Of a stretch of DNA of 64,000 nucleotides, positions 33,895 to 40,979 are shown in pieces. The position numbers and the translations under genes were made by a program. The DNA lies in assembly GCF_040395035.1 (NCBI RefSeq), contig NZ_JBEBRB010000004.1, forward strand, positions 1-64,000, in the 5' to 3' direction. Origin of the DNA: Parapedobacter lycopersici_A (lineage in GTDB: Bacteria; Bacteroidota; Bacteroidia; Sphingobacteriales; Sphingobacteriaceae). The notes beneath the pieces were generated by a model that saw only the letters and a program-made list of their open reading frames with translations, was not told where the DNA came from and made no database searches. The stretch's first letter is position 1; every line of letters begins with the position of its first letter.

Positions 33895-35430
33895 ATGAAA
33901 AATTTAAAATATAGCTTTTTGATTCTGCTGGTTTTTCTAGCGGCAGGATGTAAGGATAGCTTCTTTGATATTAACGATAACCCGAACAACCCTACGGATG
34001 AGTCGATGCAGCCTAATCTGTTGTTGCCATCGGTGTTGAACGCAACGGCTTCCAAAATGGCAACGTCATATGATTATGCCGCACATTGGATGGGTTATTG
34101 GGCAAGATCCGGGTCCTATGGACCGAGCAATCCCTTGGAGAATTATGATCTTACAACTACATACGAGCAGGACGAATGGGTAAATGGCAATACCACGGTC
34201 ACCTATCCTACAGTTTCCTGGTATGACATCCTGATGGATGCGAAGGTCATGGAACGGAAGGCTACTGAAGAGGGGCAGACTTTTTACGTAGCCGTCGCGA
34301 AAGTTATCCGCTCGATCGGTTTTATGTATTTGGTTGACCAGTACAATAATGTACCCTATACACAGGCCCTTAACATGGAAGAATATATTTCGCCGGCATA
34401 CGATAGCGGGCAGGATATTTATAATGATCTGCTCCTTCAGCTTGACGAGGCGGCTTCCCTGTTTGCGTCTATGGATCCTTTGGCCAATCCGGGTATTGAA
34501 ACGGCTGATATTATGTTTCATGGTGACGCACAGATGTGGCGCAAATTGGTGAACACCCAACGCTTAAAATTGTTGATCCGCCAGTCTGAGGTATTTGGAA
34601 CTACGCCGCCCGCCGACCAACTAAATGCCATTCAGGCCGATGGAAGCGGTTTCCTGATGAGTGGCGAGACCGCCGAAGTGAACCCAGGTTATGCCGAAGA
34701 CGAATACAAGCAAAATCCATTTTATAATACCTATCTGCGGGATCATACCGGAACACTTATCGATAACTTTAACCGGGCTAACAATTACCTGCTTGATCTG
34801 TATATGGATAACGACGATATCCGGTATCAGTATGTATTCAATGCAGCCCGCGAACCCCTGGATGGTAACGATTATTTTGGTTATGACTTTGGTTTTGTTG
34901 ACCCCAATCCGGATAACCCTAAGGGCGTTAACTCATCCGAGGTGGCTGGTCCCGGACTGGCTAAAAGTCCCACACAACCCCAATGGCTGTTTACTTCTGT
35001 TGAAAGTCTCTTTCTCCAGGCCGAAGCTACTCAACGCGGGTGGATCAGTGGTGATGCGCACCAGGCTTATAATGATGCGGTGACCGAATCCTTCATTTGG
35101 CTGGGCGTAGAAAATGCGGAAGACGAAGCTGCCGGTTACCTCGCACAATCAGATAACATTGTAAGCTGGGATAATGCAGGTGATAAGATCAACCTCATCA
35201 TCACCCAGAAATACCTGGCGTTACCCGGTATTAACAATTTTGAGGCCTGGGTTGACTATCGGCGGTTAGGCATTCCTAACGTACCTTTGTCACTTTCACC
35301 GAGCCGGAACGGGCGGCATATTCCATTGCGGTTGCTCTATCCTCAGAATGAGTATAGTTATAACGCGGAAAATGTAGCGGCTCAGGGAACCATTGATGCG
35401 CAGACATCCGCTGTTTTCTGGGACAAATAG
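33895..35430 (+). CDS. SusD/RagB-like outer-membrane lipoprotein (SusD-like_2)
   Basis: A 511-aa lipoprotein with lipobox FLAAGC (Cys19 lipidated) that forms the surface lid of the SusC pore. The N-terminal FFDINDNPNNPTDE and the following helical, TPR-like core (YDILMDAKVMERKA, FMYLVDQYNNVPYTQAL, MWRKLVNTQRLKLLIR) match the SusD-like_2 group (PF12771 type). It is 18 bp after susC and 18 bp before the DUF1735 gene. The ligand is not predictable from sequence. Confidence 0.93.
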   Translation: MKNLKYSFLILLVFLAAGCKDSFFDINDNPNNPTDESMQPNLLLPSVLNATASKMATSYDYAAHWMGYWARSGSYGPSNPLENYDLTTTYEQDEWVNGNTTVTYPTVSWYDILMDAKVMERKATEEGQTFYVAVAKVIRSIGFMYLVDQYNNVPYTQALNMEEYISPAYDSGQDIYNDLLLQLDEAASLFASMDPLANPGIETADIMFHGDAQMWRKLVNTQRLKLLIRQSEVFGTTPPADQLNAIQADGSGFLMSGETAEVNPGYAEDEYKQNPFYNTYLRDHTGTLIDNFNRANNYLLDLYMDNDDIRYQYVFNAAREPLDGNDYFGYDFGFVDPNPDNPKGVNSSEVAGPGLAKSPTQPQWLFTSVESLFLQAEATQRGWISGDAHQAYNDAVTESFIWLGVENAEDEAAGYLAQSDNIVSWDNAGDKINLIITQKYLALPGINNFEAWVDYRRLGIPNVPLSLSPSRNGRHIPLRLLYPQNEYSYNAENVAAQGTIDAQTSAVFWDK

Positions 35431-35448
35431 TGACAACCCATTAAAATT

Positions 35449-36321
35449 ATGAATATGAAAATAGGATATAAAATACTCCCTATGGCTATCATGGCCTTGG
35501 GTCTCTCATCGTGTTTGAAAGATGAGAATATCGAGAACCTCGAGTATGGTATTAATGAAGATGCCATTGAAAGTAACCGAATTATCGAGCTTCCGTCCGC
35601 AAGCGGTACACATGTCATTGCTGCTTCGTTTGTTCCGGAAGATAAGGATACCGTTTTTAGTACCCTAACGGTAGGTTTAGCTTCGAAGGAACCTGCAAGT
35701 GAAGACATCACCGTAAACCTGACCTTGGATAACAGTGCAGCGATCATCGATAACTGGAATGAAGCCAATGGCGGTGAGCTTGTTGGCTTTCCTTCGGATC
35801 AATTTTCAATTGAAGGAGGCTTATCCGTTACCATTCCGAGGGGTAGCCGTTCGGTGACTACACCGGTTAAAATTGCTTTTAACCCAAGTGCGTTACTGGA
35901 AGCTCAATATGCACTTGGGTTCCAGATCGCCAGCGTAGATCAGACTGGGTATTTGATCAGCGGTAATTTTAAAGATATGTTAATCCAGTTTGTTGCACAA
36001 AGTGCATTTGAGGCTGATTACTCCTTTACTTCTGTGATTACCGGCGGAGCAAATACAACAACTACTGAAGATGTTTATATGCCAACGATTGATGCGACAA
36101 CGGTGAGCAAAGATGGCATCGGCGGTTATTTTTCGGGTTATACCGAATATACCTTCAACGAAGATGGTACCATAACTGTTGGAGCATACGCAGATGCAAC
36201 CAAAGGTTCCTCATATGGTGCGACGGTTGTAGAAAGCAGCTACGATGACAACGGCTTCCACGTGAAGTTTACCATTCTTGGCGGTGGCTATACGTTTGAT
36301 GAGACGGCCGTCAGAAATTAA
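35449..36321 (+). CDS. Surface lipoprotein with DUF1735 domain
   Basis: A 290-aa lipoprotein (lipobox LGLSSC) and third gene of the susC operon. The DUF1735 domain (BT_3987-like N-terminal, about residues 55-185) is seen in DTVFSTLTVGLASKEPASEDITVNL and SVTIPRGSRSVTTPVKI. The C-terminal half is a beta-rich domain of about 100 residues (EYTFNEDGTITVGAY) without an assignable family. Such proteins usually bind ligand on the surface for the SusCD pair. A very strong hairpin follows the stop. Confidence 0.88.
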   Translation: MNMKIGYKILPMAIMALGLSSCLKDENIENLEYGINEDAIESNRIIELPSASGTHVIAASFVPEDKDTVFSTLTVGLASKEPASEDITVNLTLDNSAAIIDNWNEANGGELVGFPSDQFSIEGGLSVTIPRGSRSVTTPVKIAFNPSALLEAQYALGFQIASVDQTGYLISGNFKDMLIQFVAQSAFEADYSFTSVITGGANTTTTEDVYMPTIDATTVSKDGIGGYFSGYTEYTFNEDGTITVGAYADATKGSSYGATVVESSYDDNGFHVKFTILGGGYTFDETAVRN

Positions 36322-36328
36322 TTAATTC

Positions 36329-36393
36329 AGTATATTAAACACAAGGGGCGATCTCAATTCGGTTGAGATCGCCCCTTGTGTTTTGAATATACT
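36329..36393. terminator. Very long inverted repeat / terminator after DUF1735 gene
   Basis: A perfect 21-bp stem (36337-36357 with 36363-36383) closes a 5-nt loop TTCGG; after a 2-nt bulge, AGTATATT (36329-36336) pairs with AATATACT (36386-36393). The right arm ends GTTTT. It lies 8 bp after the DUF1735 stop. It is far longer than the other terminators of the window. Confidence 0.85.
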
Positions 36394-36628
36394 ATTATTA
36401 TCATTATTGCTGACTGGGACTTATAATCCTACAATTTTAACTGAAAAAGATACAATTGATATCAAAACTTACGCATACGCAGGAATGTGGTTAACACCTC
36501 TTTTAGTTAATTATTTAGCTCCTCATTTGAAAAACGGCTATGCTGATTTATTTAATTACGCGGTGAATCTTATTTATAAGATTATAGACACAAAAAAGGG
36601 GATACCGATTCGGTATCCCCTTAGTTAA
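36383..36628 (+). CDS. AT-rich small ORF between two terminators (doubtful)
   Basis: A possible 81-aa protein from a TTG start, or 48 aa from the internal ATG at 36482. The N-terminus is hydrophobic (NILLLSLLLTGTYNP), and the rest is rich in Tyr, Asn and Leu. Its start lies in the right arm of the long inverted repeat and its end runs into the rplI terminator, so there is no room for a normal promoter. The bases are much more AT-rich than the neighbouring genes. I recognise no family. It may be non-coding or a remnant of foreign DNA. Confidence 0.25.
   Translation: MNILLLSLLLTGTYNPTILTEKDTIDIKTYAYAGMWLTPLLVNYLAPHLKNGYADLFNYAVNLIYKIIDTKKGIPIRYPLS
36591..36620 (-). terminator. Terminator of the rpsF-rpsR-rplI operon
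   Basis: GGGGATACCG (36598-36607) pairs with CGGTATCCCC (36611-36620) over a 3-nt loop. On the minus strand it is followed by six T's (36597-36592), 26 bp after the rplI stop. Confidence 0.88.
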
Positions 36629-36645
36629 TGTCTGTGGAATCTGGA

Positions 36646-37089
36646 TTACTCCGCAACCACCTCGAAAGGTACCTGCACTTTTACTTCTTTATGCAGGTTG
36701 AGGTTAGCTACGTATTCACCCAATACCTTGGGGTCTTCTTCAAACGTGATGCGACGGCGATCTACATCAAAGCCTTGTTGCTTTAACGCTTCTGCCACCT
36801 GAATGCTGTTCACGGAGCCGAAGATCTTTCCGGTCTCGCCGGCCTTTGCACCGATGGTCAGCTTTACGCTTTCCAGTTTGGCAGCCAGCTCCGTAGCGTC
36901 CTTCTTAATCTTATCTTGTTTGAACTGAGCCTGACGGATGTTTTCAGCCAGCACCTTTTTGGACGATTCTGTTGCCAGTACGGCAAATCCCTGAGGGATC
37001 AGGTAATTGCGGCCGTAACCGGGTTTTACCGATACGATGTCGTCTTTTTCGCCCAGTTTTTTGATGTCCTGTTTTAAAATTACTTCCAT
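36646..37089 (-). CDS. rplI: 50S ribosomal protein L9
   Basis: Large-subunit protein L9, 147 aa. The N-terminal domain MEVILKQDIKKLGEKDDIVSVKPGYGRNYLIPQGFA-type pattern is conserved, joined by the long connecting helix (about 45-75) to the C-terminal rRNA-binding domain with TGKIFGSVNSIQVAEAL. Last gene of the rpsF-rpsR-rplI operon, 13 bp after rpsR, followed by a clear terminator. Confidence 0.97.
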   Translation of the reverse strand: MEVILKQDIKKLGEKDDIVSVKPGYGRNYLIPQGFAVLATESSKKVLAENIRQAQFKQDKIKKDATELAAKLESVKLTIGAKAGETGKIFGSVNSIQVAEALKQQGFDVDRRRITFEEDPKVLGEYVANLNLHKEVKVQVPFEVVAE

Positions 37090-37102
37090 GTCGTTTCCCT
37101 CC

Positions 37103-37366
37103 TTATTTTAATGAATCCGTAACATAAGGCAATAAACCGATATGGCGGGCGCGTTTCACCGCCTGAGCCACTTTCCGTTGGAATTTCAGGGAAGTGCCCG
37201 TCAGCCGGCGTGGTAATACCTTGCCTTGGTCGTTGACGAACTTCAACAGGAAGTTAGCGTCTTTATAATCGATGTACCGGATGCCATTTTTCTTGAAGCG
37301 GCAGTATTTTTTACGGTTGTCCTCCACCTTGGGAGCGGTTACGTACTGGATTTGTTCGTTTGCCAT
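37103..37366 (-). CDS. rpsR: 30S ribosomal protein S18
   Basis: Small-subunit protein S18, 87 aa, which binds S6 on the platform. The core KYCRFKKNGIRYIDYKD and LPRRLTGTSLKFQRKVAQAV is fully typical. Its ATG overlaps the rpsF stop as TAATG, so translation is coupled to S6, its binding partner. Confidence 0.97.
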   Translation of the reverse strand: MANEQIQYVTAPKVEDNRKKYCRFKKNGIRYIDYKDANFLLKFVNDQGKVLPRRLTGTSLKFQRKVAQAVKRARHIGLLPYVTDSLK

Positions 37367-37737
37367 TATTCTGCTACCTCCTCTGCTTTAGGCGCTTCGG
37401 CCTTTTTGTTGAACGCTCCACTGCGCTTTTTCTCGTTGTAGGCAATGGCATGTTTGTCTAATCGGATTGTGAGGAAACGCATTACCCGCTCATCACGCTT
37501 GTATTCGACTTCCAGTTTATTGATTAATTCACCTGGAGCCTTGAATTCTGTTAGGTGATAGAATCCGGTTGTTTTCTTCTCAATCGGATACGCTAATTTT
37601 TTCAAACCCCAATTATCCTCGTGGATAATTTCGGCTCCGCCTTCGGTCAGGATGTTTTTGAATTTGGCAATCACCTCTTTCGAAATCTCCTCAGAAAGCA
37701 ACGGGGTAAGAATGATAACGGTTTCGTACTGTTGCAT
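37366..37737 (-). CDS. rpsF: 30S ribosomal protein S6
   Basis: Small-subunit protein S6, 123 aa. The N-terminal strand MQQYETVIILTPLLSE and WGLKKLAYPIEKKTTGFYHL are diagnostic. A charged C-terminal tail (KKRSGAFNKKAEAPKAEEVAE) extends beyond the globular fold, as in many Bacteroidota. First gene of a three-gene operon with a perfect promoter upstream at 37790-37820. Confidence 0.97.
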   Translation of the reverse strand: MQQYETVIILTPLLSEEISKEVIAKFKNILTEGGAEIIHEDNWGLKKLAYPIEKKTTGFYHLTEFKAPGELINKLEVEYKRDERVMRFLTIRLDKHAIAYNEKKRSGAFNKKAEAPKAEEVAE

Positions 37738-37765
37738 ACTTTTTGTAAATAAATTAATTTAATCG

Positions 37766-37784
37766 CGTTTTATATGTTAAAACG
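37766..37784 (-). promoter_or_regulatory. Hairpin at the 5' end of the rpsF leader
   Basis: CGTTTTA and TAAAACG (7-bp stem, 5-nt loop) lie right at the predicted 5' end of the rpsF mRNA and are preceded by a CCC-rich stretch. S6:S18 autoregulatory leader elements are known upstream of rpsF in many bacteria; whether this is a variant is uncertain. Confidence 0.35.
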
Positions 37785-37789
37785 GGCTG

Positions 37790-37820
37790 CAAATTTATGC
37801 ATAAAGTTTTTGATATCAAA
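37790..37820 (-). promoter_or_regulatory. Bacteroidota-type promoter for rpsF operon
   Basis: On the minus strand TTTG (37820-37817), 19-nt spacer, TAAATTTG (37797-37790), an exact consensus. The transcript would start near 37784, giving a leader of about 47 nt. Confidence 0.82.
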
Positions 37821-37851
37821 AGGGTATCTTACTAATTTTTGCGATGCTTGG

Positions 37852-37882
37852 TTTGTATTATTAAAATAAAGCCTTACCTTTG
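37852..37882 (+). promoter_or_regulatory. Bacteroidota-type promoter for rplU-rpmA
   Basis: TTTG (37852-37855), 19-nt spacer, TACCTTTG (37875-37882), an exact consensus, giving a leader of about 37 nt before rplU. Confidence 0.82.
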
Positions 37883-37924
37883 CGCTTCGATTTATAAAAA
37901 ATAGTAATTATTAATTCATTAACA

Positions 37925-38236
37925 ATGTACGCAATAGTAAATATAGCCGGACAGCAATTTAAGGTTGCAAAAGACCAGCAGCTCTTTGTACACCGTTTAC
38001 AGGGAGATGAAGGCGCTAGTATTGAATTTGACAACGTATTGTTAGCGGAAGACGGTGGTAAATTCACGGTAGGAGCACCTATCCTGGAAGGCGCTAAGGT
38101 TTCAGCTAAGATCTTGTCACATTTAAAAGGAGACAAGGTGATCGTTTTCAAGAAAAAACGCCGTAAAGGCTACCGGAAAAAGAATGGCCATCGCCAGCAA
38201 TTTACCAAAATTGAAATCACCGGAATCACATTATAA
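37925..38236 (+). CDS. rplU: 50S ribosomal protein L21
   Basis: Large-subunit protein L21, 103 aa, the minimal length. MYAIVNIAGQQFKVAKDQQLFV and FKKKRRKGYRKKNGHRQQFT are typical. In many Flavobacteriia L21 carries a C-terminal helix-hairpin-helix extension (from memory); here L21 has none and the extension is on the next protein, L27. Operon with rpmA, 51 bp downstream. Confidence 0.97.
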   Translation: MYAIVNIAGQQFKVAKDQQLFVHRLQGDEGASIEFDNVLLAEDGGKFTVGAPILEGAKVSAKILSHLKGDKVIVFKKKRRKGYRKKNGHRQQFTKIEITGITL

Positions 38237-38287
38237 TACGAACTGATTGTTAATCGGGCTTCATGCCCATCATAAGATAAAGTAAAC

Positions 38288-38929
38288 ATGGCGCATAAAA
38301 AAGGTGCGGGTAGTTCAAAGAACGGCCGTGAGTCACACAGTAAACGCTTGGGAGTAAAGATATTTGGTGGTCAGCTTGCCGTTGCCGGTAATGTGATTGT
38401 ACGGCAACGTGGAACTAAGCATCATCCGGATGTGAACGTAGGTATCGGTAAAGACCACACACTGTTTGCACTGATTGACGGCAAGGTGGTGTTCCGCAAG
38501 AAGGCAAATAACAAGTCTTTTGTATCGGTTATCCCGGTAGCAGAAACAGCGGTAGCCGAACAACCCAAAGCAAAAGCCAAGGCTGCTCCGAAAGCGGAAC
38601 AGAAAGCTGCTGCCGAAGAAGCTCCGGTAGCTGAAAAAAAAGCAAAAGCTGCCCCGAAAGCGAAAAAGGCTAAAGGCGATGACCTGACGATCATTGAGGG
38701 TGTTGGCCCGAAAATAGCGGAAGTATTCGTAAATGCCGGTATCTCTGATTATGCAGCGGTAGCTGCTAAGTCTGCTGCAGAATTGAAAGCACTGTTAACC
38801 GAAGCGGGTGACCAGTTTAATACTGCGGTAACGGATACCTGGCCTGAACAAGCCAAATTGGCTGCGGAAGGTAAGTTTGACGAGCTTAAGAAATGGCAGG
38901 AAGCGCTTGACGGCGGTAAGGAAGATTAA
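38288..38929 (+). CDS. rpmA: 50S ribosomal protein L27 with C-terminal helix-hairpin-helix extension
   Basis: Large-subunit protein L27, but 213 aa instead of the usual 85-95. Residues 1-85 are a normal L27 (MAHKKGAGSSKNGRESHSKR, GVKIFGGQ, GKDHTLFALIDGKVVF), whose N-terminus reaches the peptidyl-transferase centre. Residues about 88-131 are an Ala/Lys/Glu-rich flexible linker. Residues about 132-213 form a helix-hairpin-helix-like domain (IIEGVGPKIAEVFVNAG, then ELKALLTEAG and DELKKWQEAL). The frame is continuous, with no sign of a missed stop. The extension could bind rRNA or DNA; its role is unknown. Confidence 0.95.
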   Translation: MAHKKGAGSSKNGRESHSKRLGVKIFGGQLAVAGNVIVRQRGTKHHPDVNVGIGKDHTLFALIDGKVVFRKKANNKSFVSVIPVAETAVAEQPKAKAKAAPKAEQKAAAEEAPVAEKKAKAAPKAKKAKGDDLTIIEGVGPKIAEVFVNAGISDYAAVAAKSAAELKALLTEAGDQFNTAVTDTWPEQAKLAAEGKFDELKKWQEALDGGKED

Positions 38930-38955
38930 TCCGCGCAAGCCGTTAACTATAACGA

Positions 38956-38990
38956 AAAACCACTCGCCTGTAAAAGTGAGTGGTTTTTTT
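38956..38990. terminator. Terminator after rpmA
   Basis: AACCACTC (38958-38965) pairs with GAGTGGTT (38978-38985), followed by T's to 38990. It separates rpmA from the convergent ABC exporter gene and has A's on the other side, so it may act in both directions. Confidence 0.85.
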
Positions 38991-39012
38991 GTGCCCGTTT
39001 GTTTTTTGCCGA

Positions 39013-40803
39013 TTAGACCACTTCTTCAAGCAGCTGCTTTTCGTGCAGCTCGAAATAACTTCCCCGAAGCGCAAGCAATTGTTCATGTGTACCCTGTTCG
39101 ATGACCGTTCCTTCATCAAGCACGATAATATGGTCGGCATTTTTAATGGTTGATATCCGGTGCGCAATGAAAATCGTCGTTTTATGCTGCATCTCCCGAC
39201 TCAGGTTACGGAGGATCTCTTCTTCGGTCCGGGTATCCACTGCCGACAGGCAATCGTCAAAAATGAGAATCTGAGGGTTCTTAATCAGCGCACGTGCAAT
39301 CGACACCCGTTGTTTCTGTCCGCCCGACAGGGTAATACCCCGTTCGCCGATGGATGTTTCGAATCCTTCCTCAAACGCCATGATATTTTCATAAACCGCC
39401 GCATTCCGTGCGGCTTCCTCAACCTGGTCCGGATAGGTGCTATCGAGTCCAAATGCGATGTTATTGGCGATGGTATCGGAAAAAAGAAATACGTTCTGTG
39501 GAACGAAGCCGATCTGCTGGCGATAGGCCTGAAGCGGGAGTTTCCTAATGTCCGTGCCGTCTACCCGGATATCACCGGTCTGTACATCATACATGCGCAT
39601 CAGCAGGTTGGCCAGGGTGGATTTTCCCGAGCCCGTCTTACCCACAATGGCCAGTACCTGTCCCGGCCGTACTTCAAAAGATACCTGGCGGAGCGCCCGG
39701 ATACCGGTTTCGGGATAAGTAAAGCTGACATTGTTGACCTGGATATGTCCCTGAATAGCTAAATCGGCTGCCACGTGCTCAGCCATTGGTCGGATGGAGG
39801 GTTCAGTTTGCAGAAACTCATTAATGCGCTTCTGTGACGCGGCAGCCCGTTGGATGAGCGAGGTAACCCAGGCCAGGGCCATTGCCGGAAACGTAAGCTG
39901 GTTAACATACACGATAAATTCGGCAATGTTTCCCGAGGTAATGGTGCCTTTTGCCACTTCTAGTCCACCTACATACACCGTAATGATGGTGCTTAACCCG
40001 ATCAAAAGTAAAATTAACGGAAAGAAAATCGCCTGCGTTTTAACGAGTGCCAAGGAGGCATCCCGATAATGATCGCTTTCATTCGAAAACACCCCCATTT
40101 TATCCGCCTCGCGATTGTACGCCTTAACCACGCGGATTCCGGAAAACGTTTCCTGTACGAACGACGATAAGGAGGACAATTGCCGCTGAATCGCTTCGCT
40201 GCGCCGGTTGATAATTTTATTTACATACAGTAGGATGACGCACAGAATCGGGATGGGAAGTAGCGCATAGAAGGCCAGTGTCGCATTTACCTGGATCATG
40301 GCGGCGATCACCATGATGGAGAGTACAATGGTGTTAATCGAGTACATGATGGCCGGCCCTAGGTACGAACGTACATGGTTTACGTCTTCTGTTACGCGAT
40401 TCATCAGGTCACCTGTATTGTTGCGTCTGAAAAACGCCATGTCCAGCTGCTGGTAATGTCCATAGATTTCGTTTTTCAGGTCGTACTCGATATGCCTTGA
40501 CGTCAGGATAATTGTCTGACGCATCAGGAAAAGGAAAATACCACGTATAAGCGAAAGTATTAATACCAGTGCACCAAAGAGGAGTAGACTGGAACCGAAC
40601 ACCTGGTAAATCAGTTGCTGCCGCTCAAAGCCGTCAAAAAGCCGGTACATGCTGATGTTTTCCTTTACCAGGTCGAACGCGATTCGGATTACCTGTGCCG
40701 GCAATACACCGAAATAATTGGAGGCAATGACGAAAAGAACGCCGGGAATCATGCGCCAGCGGTACTTGTAAAAATATTTATTGAGGTGTGCGAGATGTTT
40801 CAT
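39013..40803 (-). CDS. ABC exporter, fused permease-ATPase (MsbA/MdlB type)
   Basis: A 596-aa half-transporter that should work as a homodimer in the inner membrane. The N-terminal membrane domain (about 1-320) has six helices; the ATPase domain holds Walker A GKTGSGKST, signature LSGGQKQRVSIARAL, Walker B ILIFDDCLSAVD and the switch His in IAHRIST. MsbA-like lipid or multidrug export is possible, but the substrate is not predictable. The ATG at 40803 is used; an upstream in-frame start at 40836 lies beyond the -7 box TATTTTTG (40813-40820), which would leave a very short leader. Confidence 0.93.
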   Translation of the reverse strand: MKHLAHLNKYFYKYRWRMIPGVLFVIASNYFGVLPAQVIRIAFDLVKENISMYRLFDGFERQQLIYQVFGSSLLLFGALVLILSLIRGIFLFLMRQTIILTSRHIEYDLKNEIYGHYQQLDMAFFRRNNTGDLMNRVTEDVNHVRSYLGPAIMYSINTIVLSIMVIAAMIQVNATLAFYALLPIPILCVILLYVNKIINRRSEAIQRQLSSLSSFVQETFSGIRVVKAYNREADKMGVFSNESDHYRDASLALVKTQAIFFPLILLLIGLSTIITVYVGGLEVAKGTITSGNIAEFIVYVNQLTFPAMALAWVTSLIQRAAASQKRINEFLQTEPSIRPMAEHVAADLAIQGHIQVNNVSFTYPETGIRALRQVSFEVRPGQVLAIVGKTGSGKSTLANLLMRMYDVQTGDIRVDGTDIRKLPLQAYRQQIGFVPQNVFLFSDTIANNIAFGLDSTYPDQVEEAARNAAVYENIMAFEEGFETSIGERGITLSGGQKQRVSIARALIKNPQILIFDDCLSAVDTRTEEEILRNLSREMQHKTTIFIAHRISTIKNADHIIVLDEGTVIEQGTHEQLLALRGSYFELHEKQLLEEVV

Positions 40804-40812
40804 CTTGGTAGG

Positions 40813-40820
40813 CAAAAATA
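40813..40820 (-). promoter_or_regulatory. -7 promoter element for ABC exporter gene
   Basis: TATTTTTG on the minus strand, 10 bp before the ATG. The -33 element is not at the usual place. If used, the mRNA would be nearly leaderless. Confidence 0.4.
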
Positions 40821-40934
40821 CACATGTTTTAGTCAAAATAGCACGGTGCCGCCAACAACGGCTGTAAATTTACTTAATATTAGCAATACACGTGTTTCGC
40901 AGGTAACGACGGAATCGAAAAATGCGATGATAAA

Positions 40935-40966
40935 ATTGTATTATCATTGTAATTTGAGTAGTTTTG
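40935..40966 (+). promoter_or_regulatory. Promoter for LeuDH-like gene
   Basis: ATTG (40935-40938), 20-nt spacer, TAGTTTTG (40959-40966). The -7 is exact, the -33 has one mismatch. The transcript would start about 8 nt before the ATG. Confidence 0.55.
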
Positions 40967-40979
40967 CGCAACATTTTCA

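Noticed and set aside
40813..40820. Long 5' extension of the ABC exporter (start at 40836)
   Set aside because: A -7 element lies between that start and the ATG at 40803, so the shorter protein is preferred.
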